From contig DJGJ01000059.1 of the NCBI GenBank assembly GCA_002432715.1, positions 22,186 to 62,901 of the forward strand: a DNA stretch of 40,716 nucleotides, given 5' to 3'. The DNA comes from Sphaerochaeta sp. UBA5849. Its GTDB lineage: Bacteria; Spirochaetota; Spirochaetia; Sphaerochaetales; Sphaerochaetaceae. Under the pieces are notes generated by a model, which saw nothing but the letters and a program-made list of their open reading frames with translations, had not been told where the DNA came from and searched no databases. The position numbers and the translations under genes were made by a program. Below, in pieces: positions 1 through 7,528 of this stretch (positions within the stretch are counted from its first letter, which is position 1; each line of letters begins with the position of its first letter).

Positions 1-2927
1 GCGACCAGATGGCGGTGCACGTACCGTTGACGCATGCAGCCCAGCTTGAGTGTTGGACGCTGATGCTCAGTGTTACAAACCTGCTCGACCCCGCAAACGG
101 AAAACCGATCGTCTATCCTTCTCAGGACATGGTTCTTGGTATCAACTACCTGACCCGTGACATGAAGGGTGCCGCCGGCGAAGGCAAGTATTTTGACAAT
201 ATCGACGAGCTTGAGGCGGCTCTTGATACCGGACTGCTCTCCTATAATGCGAGGATTCGCTACAAGCTGGAGAATGGGACCAAGATTGAGACCACTCCCG
301 GCCGCGTTCTTTTTAATTCCGTCCTTCCCAAGAGTGTTCCGTTCCAGAACGCAACCCTCGGAGACAAGGAGCTCAAGGCTTTGATCGGTGACACCCTGAA
401 GGCCAACGACAACTCCATCGCCGTTGAGATGCTCGACTCCATCAAGGATATCGGTTACAAGTATGCAACGCTCTTCGGTGCAACCATCGGCCTGTCGGAT
501 ATGATCGTTCCCGCCGCCAAGCAGGAATTGGTCAGTAAGGCGAACAACGAGCAGCAGAGAATTCTCGAGCAGTATCGCCAGGGTCATATCACCCAGGAAG
601 AACGGTACAACAGGGTCATCGAGGTCTGGACACAGACCAATGACCAGCTTACCGACGCTTTGATGGGTGAGTTGCGAAGCAGCCAGAACGGCTTCAACCC
701 GCTGTTCCTCATGGCTGACTCCGGTGCTCGAGGATCGAAGACCCAGATCAGGCAGCTTGGTGGTATGCGCGGTTTGATGGCAAAGCCGTCCGGCGACGTC
801 ATCGAATTCCCCATCAAGTCGAACTTCAAGGAAGGTCTTTCGATCATCGAGTTTTTCATTTCCACCAACGGTGCCCGTAAAGGTCTGTCCGATACCGCAC
901 TCAAGACTGCTGAGGCAGGGTACCTTACCCGCCGTCTGGTTGATATCAGCCAGGATGTTGTCATCAATGAGGATGACTGCCACACAATCAACGGTATCTG
1001 GAGAGGAGCTCTCAAGGATGGTGATGAGATTATCGAATCGCTGTCCGAGCGCATCGTCGGACGCTGTCCCGTCGAGGATGTCATGCATCCCTTCTCCCGT
1101 CAGGTCATTGCCCAGGCCAATGTCGAAATCGATGAGGCTACCGCCCTCAAGATCGAGGAAGCCGGTATTGAGAGCGTATTGCTGAAGACTGTGCTAACCT
1201 GTGAAGCGAAACACGGTGTCTGCCGCAAGTGCTACGGCCGCAATCTTGCAACCAACAGGCCGGTTGTCATCGGTGAGGCGGTCGGCATCATCGCCGCCCA
1301 GTCCATCGGTCAGCCGGGTACCCAGCTGACGATGCGTACGTTCCACGTCGGTGGTACTGCTTCGACGAGTGCAGAGGAGAACAAGCTTACTTTCAACTAT
1401 CCCGTGCTTATCGGCAACATCACCGGAACCAGGGTCGTCCGAGAGAGTGACTCGATCGATGTATTCACCCGCAAGGGCCACATCGAATATTTCCGTGTCA
1501 ATGCCGTTATTGATGAAGGTCAATACGACTCCTTGTTGGTTGAGGATGGATCGATTGTAGCCAAGGGAACCCCGTTGTACCTGAAGAAGGGCAAGGAAGT
1601 GACCAGTGGAGAGAACGGGTCGGTAAAGATTGTCGGTTCCAAGGTGTATCTTGTCGGCCACTCCACCAGTCAGGTGGTCAAGACCGGTTCCGAGCTCTTG
1701 GTTGCAAGCGGCCAGTTTGTGGAGGCGAAGACTCCGATTGTCTCCTTCGACCCATTCAGTGAACCTGTGTTGGCTGAAGTAGGCGGTTTTGTCAACTTCG
1801 TCGATATCAAGCTGGGAACCACCTTGATCGAGGAAGTGAACGAAGAGACAGGCAATATCGAGAAGAAGATTACCGAACACAGTTTGGAGTCGCTCCAGCC
1901 CCGCATCGAGATTACGAGTGCAGAGCACGGAAAGGGCGATGTGCTTGCAGCATATCTGTTGCCCGGCGGCTCGTATCTGCAGATCAATGATAATGCCAAG
2001 GTCTATAAGGGCACCATTCTTGCCAAGCTGCTGAAGGAAGGTGTCAAGACCAAGGATATCACCGGTGGTCTTCCCCGTGTCGGCGAGCTTTTCGAGGCTC
2101 GAAGGCCCCGCAACGCGGCAATCCTTGCCCAGGTTGCAGGCTTGGTAAGCTTTGCATCAATCGTCAAGGGCAAGCGGACCATCGTGATCACCGATCCGTA
2201 CGGCCATGAGTACAAGCACATGGTACCGATGGGCAGGAATCTGTTGGTACGTGACGGCGACTCGGTGGAAGCTGCCGAGGCACTGTGTGACGGCTCTGTG
2301 GATCCGCACGACATCCTGGACATCCTCGGGGAGAACGCTTTGCAGTCCTTCCTGGTGGACGAGGTTCAGGAGGTTTACCGCATGCAGGGTGTACAGATCA
2401 ACGACAAGCACCTTGGCATCATTGTCAGGCAGATGCTCCGCAAGGTCGAGGTTGTCCATGTCGGTGATACCAACCTGATTCATGGGCAGCAGGTTGATAA
2501 GTATCGGTTCTTCGAGGAAAATGACCGGGTGATCGCCGAAGGCGGCGAGCCTGCTGTTGCAAGGCCGTTGCTGCTTGGCATCACCCGTGCATCCTTGAGC
2601 ATCGACTCCTTCATCAGTGCAGCCTCCTTCCAGGAGACTACCAAGGTCTTGACAAACGCAGCAATTGCTGGTAGTAAAGATGAGTTGCGCGGTCTGAAAG
2701 AGAACGTCATCATCGGCCACCTCATTCCTGCCGGAACCGGCATGAAGAAGTACCGTGATGTGAAACTCAAGGACGAGGAGTTGCTTGCACTGCAGCAGAA
2801 AGTTGATGCGGTCAAGGAGTCCAGGCGTCAAGAGATGATTGATGACGATGATTTCGACGTCGAAGATTTGGCAGACATGAAATCCGTAGGTGATACCGTG
2901 GATGTGGACGATTTGGACGAGGAGTGA
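1..2927 (+). CDS. rpoC: RNA polymerase subunit beta' (3' part of gene)
   Basis: Partial gene that runs in from the left edge; the reading frame is open from base 3. The first residues, DQMAVHVPL, are the end of the catalytic NADFDGD motif, so the clamp and most of the active-site domain lie outside the window. What remains includes the F-loop and bridge-helix region (MADSGARGSKTQIRQL, then GARKGLSDTALKTAEAGYL), the zinc-binding cysteines (NEDDC and later CEAKHGVCRKC), and the conserved GQPGTQLTMRTFHVGG segment. The protein ends in a very acidic tail (DDDDFDVEDL onward). It forms the catalytic centre of RNA polymerase together with beta. rpsL and rpsG follow in the same direction, which is the usual rpoBC-str arrangement. 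The ATG at base 9 is internal and is not the start. Confidence 0.99.
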   Translation, partial: DQMAVHVPLTHAAQLECWTLMLSVTNLLDPANGKPIVYPSQDMVLGINYLTRDMKGAAGEGKYFDNIDELEAALDTGLLSYNARIRYKLENGTKIETTPGRVLFNSVLPKSVPFQNATLGDKELKALIGDTLKANDNSIAVEMLDSIKDIGYKYATLFGATIGLSDMIVPAAKQELVSKANNEQQRILEQYRQGHITQEERYNRVIEVWTQTNDQLTDALMGELRSSQNGFNPLFLMADSGARGSKTQIRQLGGMRGLMAKPSGDVIEFPIKSNFKEGLSIIEFFISTNGARKGLSDTALKTAEAGYLTRRLVDISQDVVINEDDCHTINGIWRGALKDGDEIIESLSERIVGRCPVEDVMHPFSRQVIAQANVEIDEATALKIEEAGIESVLLKTVLTCEAKHGVCRKCYGRNLATNRPVVIGEAVGIIAAQSIGQPGTQLTMRTFHVGGTASTSAEENKLTFNYPVLIGNITGTRVVRESDSIDVFTRKGHIEYFRVNAVIDEGQYDSLLVEDGSIVAKGTPLYLKKGKEVTSGENGSVKIVGSKVYLVGHSTSQVVKTGSELLVASGQFVEAKTPIVSFDPFSEPVLAEVGGFVNFVDIKLGTTLIEEVNEETGNIEKKITEHSLESLQPRIEITSAEHGKGDVLAAYLLPGGSYLQINDNAKVYKGTILAKLLKEGVKTKDITGGLPRVGELFEARRPRNAAILAQVAGLVSFASIVKGKRTIVITDPYGHEYKHMVPMGRNLLVRDGDSVEAAEALCDGSVDPHDILDILGENALQSFLVDEVQEVYRMQGVQINDKHLGIIVRQMLRKVEVVHVGDTNLIHGQQVDKYRFFEENDRVIAEGGEPAVARPLLLGITRASLSIDSFISAASFQETTKVLTNAAIAGSKDELRGLKENVIIGHLIPAGTGMKKYRDVKLKDEELLALQQKVDAVKESRRQEMIDDDDFDVEDLADMKSVGDTVDVDDLDEE

Positions 2928-2928
2928 T

Positions 2929-3041
2929 GGATGCGCCTGTCGGCGTATCCACAGCCTGGAACGACTCGTGTAAAAACCACACCGCTGTGTCCATGCTGGG
3001 TACGGATTTTACATACGAGGCGCTGCCCGTAGGGGTGGCGC
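2929..3041 (+). promoter_or_regulatory. Hairpin-rich rpoC-rpsL spacer
   Basis: The 174-nt spacer holds several inverted repeats. GGATGCGC (2929-2936) pairs with GCGTATCC (2943-2950). GTAAAAACC (2970-2978) pairs with GGATTTTAC (3004-3012) with one mismatch. GCGCTGCCC (3020-3028) pairs with GGGTGGCGC (3033-3041) around a GTAG loop, with two wobbles. None is followed by a T-run, so these look like mRNA structure rather than terminators. Whether they act in processing or in control of rpsL is unknown. I saw no convincing promoter here. Confidence 0.4.
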
Positions 3042-3101
3042 AGATCCCTGCTTTTGTGAGAGGCGGTGGATCAAAGAAAGAAAAGGGAGTGTGTCTACAA
3101 G

Positions 3102-3476
3102 ATGCCTACTATTAATCAGCTGATCAGAAAAGGGAGGACAAGCGTCCGCAACAAGACCAAGTCCCCAGCCCTTGAAGGTTGTCCCCAGAAGCGTGGTGTT
3201 TGCACCAGGGTTATGACCGTCACCCCGAAGAAGCCGAACTCTGCTCTGAGAAAGGTCGCCCGTGTGCGCCTTTCCAACGGTATTGAAGTTACCGCGTACA
3301 TTCCCGGTATCGGACACAATCTGCAGGAGCACTCTGTTGTTCTTCTGCGCGGTGGAAGGGTCAAGGACCTTCCCGGTGTTCGCTATCACATTGTCCGCGG
3401 TGCCAAGGATACCCTCGGTGTTGCAGATCGGAAGAGAAGTCGCTCCAAGTATGGTGCGAAGAGACCCAAGGCTTGA
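3102..3476 (+). CDS. rpsL: 30S ribosomal protein S12
   Basis: Small-subunit protein of the decoding centre, 124 residues, the normal length. The start at MPTINQL is chosen because it matches the family N-terminus and has GGGAG about 10 nt upstream; an in-frame ATG 12 codons earlier is too long for the family. The decoding loop TPKKPNSALRK is intact, with Lys at 43, and the second loop GGRVKDLPGVRYH has Lys88 and Pro91. These are the wild-type, streptomycin-sensitive residues. Asp89 is the usual methylthiolation site of RimO. The gene lies between rpoC and rpsG and is probably cotranscribed with both. Confidence 0.98.
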   Translation: MPTINQLIRKGRTSVRNKTKSPALEGCPQKRGVCTRVMTVTPKKPNSALRKVARVRLSNGIEVTAYIPGIGHNLQEHSVVLLRGGRVKDLPGVRYHIVRGAKDTLGVADRKRSRSKYGAKRPKA

Positions 3477-3494
3477 TAAGGGAGGAGATGGAAT

Positions 3495-3965
3495 ATGTCA
3501 AGAAGAACTACTGCTCCCGTCAGGGAAGTATTGCCCGATCCCGTCTATGGGAGTGTCATTGTTGAGAAGTTCATCTGCCGCATGATGGTGGATGGCAAGA
3601 AGTCCATCAGCACCAGGATCATCTACCAGGCTATGGCCAGCCTTGGCGAGAAGACCGGTGAGAAGCCGTTGGACGTATTTCTCAAAGCCTTGGAAAATGT
3701 GAAGCCTGTTGTAGAAGTAAAGAGCCGCCGTGTCGGTGGTGCCACCTATCAGGTTCCTGTTGAGATTCGTGACAATCGCCGCGAAGCGCTTGCAATGCGT
3801 TGGATTATCACCGCCGCCCGCAATCGCAATGGTCGCAGCATGGCTGAGAAGCTCGGTGCCGAGCTCCTTGATGCCTTCCAGAATACCGGTTCCGCCTTCA
3901 AGAAGAAGGAAGACACCCACAGGATGGCAGAGGCCAACAAGGCTTTCAGTCACTACCGTTGGTAG
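3495..3965 (+). CDS. rpsG: 30S ribosomal protein S7
   Basis: Primary 16S rRNA binding protein that nucleates assembly of the 30S head; 156 residues, the typical length. It starts MSRRTTAPVREVLPDPVYGS and has the family core VGGATYQVPVEI and RRxxALRW-like segment (RREALAMRWI). A GGAGGAG Shine-Dalgarno lies 8 nt before the ATG. It follows rpsL by 18 nt and is the last gene before a strong terminator. In many bacteria fusA comes next; it is absent here, and tuf follows under its own promoter. Confidence 0.98.
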   Translation: MSRRTTAPVREVLPDPVYGSVIVEKFICRMMVDGKKSISTRIIYQAMASLGEKTGEKPLDVFLKALENVKPVVEVKSRRVGGATYQVPVEIRDNRREALAMRWIITAARNRNGRSMAEKLGAELLDAFQNTGSAFKKKEDTHRMAEANKAFSHYRW

Positions 3966-3983
3966 TCCTATACCAAAGAAAAT

Positions 3984-4016
3984 CCGGCTTTTTCAAAAGA
4001 AAAGCCGGTTTTTTTT
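3984..4016 (+). terminator. Intrinsic terminator after rpsG
   Basis: CCGGCTTTT (3984-3992) pairs perfectly with AAAAGCCGG (4000-4008) around a 7-nt loop, followed by eight Ts (4009-4016). This is a textbook rho-independent terminator and ends the rpoC-rpsL-rpsG transcript. Confidence 0.93.
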
Positions 4017-4045
4017 GTATCTGTATATAAACAAAAGAGTATTGC

Positions 4046-4074
4046 TTGACATAAAAACTGCTTTCGCATATAGT
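4046..4074 (+). promoter_or_regulatory. Near-consensus sigma-70 promoter for tuf and the ribosomal cluster
   Basis: TTGACA at 4046-4051, a 17-bp spacer, then TATAGT at 4069-4074. The predicted transcript start is near 4081. It lies just downstream of the rpsG terminator and is the only strong promoter seen before the long tuf-to-rplQ gene run, so it probably drives the whole unit. Confidence 0.85.
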
Positions 4075-4080
4075 GCTTAA

Positions 4081-4357
4081 GGTGTCCGCACAGCTATGCC
4101 TATGCGGTGCTATGAAGAGCCAAACCAATTATTGCAGAAGCAATGATAAGGTGGTTTCAGGCAGTACGAAGTTTTTTAAAAAACTTATACTATGTCGTCA
4201 GGATGGATTCTCCAGGCCTGAGGACCTCTGGAATCCTCTTATGTCATGTTTCCAAGTAATTAGTTTGTCTCAATCGGAATGGTAAAGGCTTTGGGCCTTT
4301 ATGAGCACATATTAATTATTTTTGTGACCGTCTATGGAACGTCACAAGGAGGAAATG
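4081..4357 (+). promoter_or_regulatory. Long structured 5' leader of tuf
   Basis: About 277 nt between the predicted transcript start and the tuf ATG, with no convincing gene. It contains successive inverted repeats: CCGCA/TGCGG (4086-4107); a stem at 4128-4147 around an AGAA loop; the perfect 18-bp palindrome AAGTTTTTTAAAAAACTT (4169-4186); GGATT..CCAG pairing with CTGG-AATCC (4205-4236); TAAAGGC/GCCTTTA (4283-4301); and GTGAC..GTCAC (4324-4345), directly before the AAGGAGG Shine-Dalgarno (4346-4352). I do not recognise a known riboswitch or tRNA. The layout suggests translational or attenuation control of EF-Tu and the cluster, which is inference. Confidence 0.55.
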
Positions 4358-5548
4358 ATGGCAAAAGAGAAATTTCAGAGGAACAAGCCACACGTAAACG
4401 TAGGAACCATCGGTCACGTTGACCATGGCAAGACTACCCTTACCGCAGCAATTACCATGCACTGTGCAAGACTGTTCGGCGATAAGGCACTCGCTTACGA
4501 TGCAATTGACAACGCCCCTGAAGAAAAAGAGCGTGGTATTACCATTAACACCAGACACGTTGAGTATCAGTCCACCAACAGGCACTATGCTCACGTTGAC
4601 TGCCCGGGTCACGCTGACTACATCAAGAACATGATCACCGGTGCTGCTCAGATGGACGGCGCCATCATCGTCGTTGCAGCAACCGACGGAGCCATGGCTC
4701 AGACCAAGGAGCACATCCTTCTTGCCCGCCAGGTTGGTGTACCCTGCTTGATCGTGTTCATCAACAAGTGCGACCAGGTTGACGATCCTGAATTGATCGA
4801 TCTCGTTGAGGAAGAGATGCGCGACCTGCTTCGTGCACAGGGATTCGATGGCGACAACGCTCCGGTAATCCGCGGCAGCGCCTATGAAGCCATGACCGAG
4901 CCTGACAATCCTGAGAAGACCAAGTGCCTCGACGAGCTGCTCGAAGCCATGGACACCTATATTCCGCTTCCGGAGCGTGCTGTTGACCAGCCCTTCCTGA
5001 TGCCGATTGAAGACATCTTCTCCATCTCCGGTCGCGGTACCGTTGTTACCGGTCGTATCGAACGCGGTATCATCAAGGTCAACGATCCTGCTTCCATCGT
5101 CGGTATCAAGGAAACCCGTGACACCGTCGTAACCGGCGTTGAGATGTTCAACAAGCTGCTCGACGAAGGTCAGGCTGGTGACAACATCGGAGCACTGCTG
5201 CGCGGTGTTGACAAGAAGGACGTTGTTCGCGGCCAGGTTCTGGCAAAGCCCAAGTCGATCATGCCCCACGCCAAGTTCAATGGTACCGTGTACGTATTGA
5301 GCAAGGATGAAGGCGGTCGTCACTCTCCGTTCTTCAGCGGCTATCGCCCGCAGTTCTATTTCCGCACCACTGACATCACTGGTACGGTAAACCTGCCCGA
5401 AGGCAAGCAGATGGTTCTGCCTGGTGACCACACCGAGATTATTGTTGAGCTGATTCACCCGATCGCCATGGACAAGGGCCTCCGCTTCGCTATCCGCGAA
5501 GGTGGTAGAACCGTTGCTTCCGGTCAGGTAACCGAGATTATCGACTGA
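4358..5548 (+). CDS. tuf: Translation elongation factor Tu
   Basis: GTPase that delivers aminoacyl-tRNA to the ribosomal A site; 396 residues, the normal length. GTP-binding motifs are all present: GHVDHGKT (residues 19-26), RGITI, DCPGH with the catalytic His, and NKCD. Domains 2 and 3 follow, including FSISGRGTVVTGRIERG. The start MAKEKF is set by AAGGAGG at 4346-4352; the ATG at 4355 and an earlier one at 4334 do not fit the family N-terminus. tuf is the first gene of the cluster, 64 nt before rpsJ, as in treponemes. No second tuf lies in this window. Confidence 0.98.
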   Translation: MAKEKFQRNKPHVNVGTIGHVDHGKTTLTAAITMHCARLFGDKALAYDAIDNAPEEKERGITINTRHVEYQSTNRHYAHVDCPGHADYIKNMITGAAQMDGAIIVVAATDGAMAQTKEHILLARQVGVPCLIVFINKCDQVDDPELIDLVEEEMRDLLRAQGFDGDNAPVIRGSAYEAMTEPDNPEKTKCLDELLEAMDTYIPLPERAVDQPFLMPIEDIFSISGRGTVVTGRIERGIIKVNDPASIVGIKETRDTVVTGVEMFNKLLDEGQAGDNIGALLRGVDKKDVVRGQVLAKPKSIMPHAKFNGTVYVLSKDEGGRHSPFFSGYRPQFYFRTTDITGTVNLPEGKQMVLPGDHTEIIVELIHPIAMDKGLRFAIREGGRTVASGQVTEIID

Positions 5549-5564
5549 GTTCATTGACGAATGT

Positions 5565-5603
5565 CTTGCCATCATCGGTTGGTGATGGCAAGGCCCGTTT
5601 TTT
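5565..5603 (+). promoter_or_regulatory. Hairpin plus T-run between tuf and rpsJ (possible attenuator)
   Basis: CTTGCCATCA (5565-5574) pairs perfectly with TGATGGCAAG (5583-5592) around an 8-nt loop. GCCCG follows, then six Ts (5598-5603) that run straight into the GGAGGA Shine-Dalgarno of rpsJ (5604-5609). It could be a partial terminator that lowers ribosomal-protein expression relative to EF-Tu, or an RNA-processing site. The 5-nt gap between stem and T-run makes it weaker than a classic terminator. Confidence 0.6.
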
Positions 5604-5612
5604 GGAGGAATA

Positions 5613-5921
5613 ATGGCTAAAGAAAGAATTCGAGTAAGGTTGAGAGGCTTTGATATTGAGCTTGTTGAACAGAGCTCTAAAGCTATCGTTGAAACTGTCG
5701 TCAGGGCTGGCGCTACTGTGTCCGGGCCTGTTCCTCTCCCGACTCGTATTAACAAGTACACTGTCCTGAGATCGCCCTTTGTCAATAAAAAGTCTCGTGA
5801 ACAATTCGAGATGAGAACCCACAAAAGGTTGATTGACATTTTGGATCCTACATCAAAAGTCATGGATGCCCTCATGAAGCTTGAGCTCCCTGCCGGTGTG
5901 GATGTAGAGATTAAACAGTAA
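5613..5921 (+). CDS. rpsJ: 30S ribosomal protein S10
   Basis: Small-subunit head protein, also the NusE partner of NusB in antitermination; 102 residues. It shows the family start MAKERIRVRLRGFDIE and the signature region SREQFEMRTHKRLIDI. The start is fixed by GGAGGA 4 nt upstream. It is first gene of the classical S10 operon and follows the tuf-rpsJ hairpin, so its expression may differ from that of tuf. Confidence 0.98.
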   Translation: MAKERIRVRLRGFDIELVEQSSKAIVETVVRAGATVSGPVPLPTRINKYTVLRSPFVNKKSREQFEMRTHKRLIDILDPTSKVMDALMKLELPAGVDVEIKQ

Positions 5922-5938
5922 GAGAGTTGAGGTAAGAG

Positions 5939-6559
5939 ATGTTAGGGCTTATCGGCAAAAAAGTTGGAATGACACAGGTGTTTGATGCGCAAGGCAGGCT
6001 CACACCCGTGACTGTAATAAAAATTGAGGGCAATGTTGTTGTCGGGGAACGTACTGACGAAAAGCACGGATATAGTGCTGCCGTCCTGGGTTCCATTGAC
6101 AAGAAAAAAAGCACTATCACCAAGCCGTATGCAGGGCAGTTCACCGATGTGTGTGAGCCGAAGCAGCATGTCATTGAGTTCCGTGACTATGACAAGGAAC
6201 TTACCGTCGGCGAGGTGTTGGGCGTGGATATATTCAAGGACGCCGCCTTTGTGGACGTCACCGGGACTACGAAAGGTAAGGGTTATGCCGGTGGTATGAA
6301 GCGTCATGGCTTCTCTGGCGGTCGCGCCACCCACGGTTCCAAGTTCCACCGCGATATCGGTGGTACTGCAATGTCATCCACCCCTGCCCGCACGTTCAAG
6401 GGTCACCGAATGGCCGGCCACATGGGTAATGAGAGGATGACGGTTCAGAACCTGAAGGTCGTCCGTGTCGATGAAGAGATGCAGGTCCTTATGGTTAAGG
6501 GTGCAATCCCTGGCCCCGCCCAGAGTGTCGTCATCGTCAAGAAAGCGATTAAGAAGTAG
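5939..6559 (+). CDS. rplC: 50S ribosomal protein L3
   Basis: Early-assembly protein of the large subunit whose long loop reaches the peptidyl-transferase centre; 206 residues. It begins MLGLIGKKVGMTQVFD as expected. The loop tip reads HRDIGGTAMSSTPARTFKG (residues 137-155), where E. coli has a GQNQTPG segment. The glutamine that PrmB methylates in E. coli (Gln150) and the neighbouring Asn149 both align by eye with serines here (147 and 146). S10 operon order (rpsJ, rplC, rplD, rplW) is conserved. Confidence 0.98.
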   Translation: MLGLIGKKVGMTQVFDAQGRLTPVTVIKIEGNVVVGERTDEKHGYSAAVLGSIDKKKSTITKPYAGQFTDVCEPKQHVIEFRDYDKELTVGEVLGVDIFKDAAFVDVTGTTKGKGYAGGMKRHGFSGGRATHGSKFHRDIGGTAMSSTPARTFKGHRMAGHMGNERMTVQNLKVVRVDEEMQVLMVKGAIPGPAQSVVIVKKAIKK

Positions 6560-6570
6560 GGGCGAGATAT

Positions 6571-7200
6571 ATGGAAACGAAAGTCTTTTCAATTGACGGC
6601 AGTGAAGTCAGAAGCATTGAGTTGAATGATCAAGTGTTCAACAGAGAAGTGAGTGACGGATCCATTTATTATGCCGTAAACAACGAGCTTGCAAACCGGC
6701 GTGTCGGTACTGCATGCACGAAGACCCGCGCTGAGGTCCATTACAGCAACGTAAAGCCATACAAACAGAAGGGAACCGGTAACGCACGTGCCGGTGACAA
6801 GAAGTCTCCCATCTGGGTTGGTGGTGGTACGATTTTCGGACCCAAGCCGCGTGATTATAGCTACACCCTTCCCAAGAAGATGAAGAGGCTTGCCATGAAG
6901 AGCCTGCTCTCTTTGGGGGTCAAGGAGGAGCGCCTCGTAGTAGTTGAGGATTTCTCCATTGAAAGTGGCAAGACCAAGGATTTGAACCAGATCATCAAGA
7001 ATTTTGTGAAGGATGAGTCCAGAACCATCCTGATCTTGAAGGATGATGATGAGATGGTGCGCCGCGCTGCGAGGAACATTCCGTACCTGCGTGTTCTCTC
7101 ATACAACAGGCTTTCTGCAAAGGAACTGCTGTATGGAAGAAAGCTCTTGGTTCTGGAAGGTGCCGCTAAAAATCTGAACGATTTCTACGGCGACAAATAA
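6571..7200 (+). CDS. rplD: 50S ribosomal protein L4
   Basis: Large-subunit protein whose extended loop lines the peptide exit tunnel; 209 residues. The tunnel loop is clear at residues 63-97 (KPYKQKGTGNARAG, then IWVGGGTIFGPKPRDYSY). In gamma-proteobacteria L4 autoregulates the S10 operon; whether it does so in spirochaetes is unknown. The gene is 11 nt after rplC and 11 nt before rplW. Confidence 0.97.
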   Translation: METKVFSIDGSEVRSIELNDQVFNREVSDGSIYYAVNNELANRRVGTACTKTRAEVHYSNVKPYKQKGTGNARAGDKKSPIWVGGGTIFGPKPRDYSYTLPKKMKRLAMKSLLSLGVKEERLVVVEDFSIESGKTKDLNQIIKNFVKDESRTILILKDDDEMVRRAARNIPYLRVLSYNRLSAKELLYGRKLLVLEGAAKNLNDFYGDK

Positions 7201-7211
7201 GGGGACCGGAA

Positions 7212-7514
7212 ATGAGAGCAGATCAAATTATCATCGAGCCCGTTCTGAGCGAAAAAACAAACATTGCTCGTGAAGGCGAAACGAAAAAGTACACGTTCAA
7301 GGTCCACATGGACAGCAATAAATTCCAGATCAAGGCTGCTGTAAAGGAGCTGTTTGGAGTTGAGGTTGCCGATTGCAACGTGATGATTGTAAAGGGCAAG
7401 CCGAAGTATTCCCGCGGTAAGGGTGGCAGCATCCTTGGTAACACCGGTGATTGGAAGAAGGCTGTCGTAACCTTGGCCAAGGGTGCAACCATCCAGGCCA
7501 TCGAAGGCGTATAA
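7212..7514 (+). CDS. rplW: 50S ribosomal protein L23
   Basis: Large-subunit protein at the tunnel exit, docking site for trigger factor and SRP; 100 residues. It shows the typical start (IIEPVLSEKT) and the KFQIKAAVKELFGVEV core followed by KGKPKYSRGKGG. Shine-Dalgarno AAGGGGA precedes the ATG. It lies between rplD and rplB in the standard order. Confidence 0.97.
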   Translation: MRADQIIIEPVLSEKTNIAREGETKKYTFKVHMDSNKFQIKAAVKELFGVEVADCNVMIVKGKPKYSRGKGGSILGNTGDWKKAVVTLAKGATIQAIEGV

Positions 7515-7528
7515 GGAGAAGTTGGAAC

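Noticed and set aside
2924..3115. 63-codon frame across the rpoC-rpsL spacer
   Set aside because: It starts at a GTG inside the rpoC end, has no Shine-Dalgarno or family resemblance, and covers the hairpin region.
4073..4285. 70-codon frame in the tuf leader
   Set aside because: Its first codon lies within the -10 box, and the internal ATG at 4112 has no ribosome binding site; composition does not look coding. A leader peptide cannot be fully excluded.
4081..4357. tRNA or known riboswitch in the tuf leader
   Set aside because: No cloverleaf with a GGTTCAANNCC-like T-arm and no riboswitch core that I recognise.
4316..5875. 519-codon open frame on the minus strand opposite tuf
   Set aside because: It is the mirror of a highly biased conserved gene; the translation resembles no protein and tuf is certain. 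Similar antisense frames opposite rpoC, rpsC, rplB, rpsK/rpsD and dnaK were rejected for the same reason.
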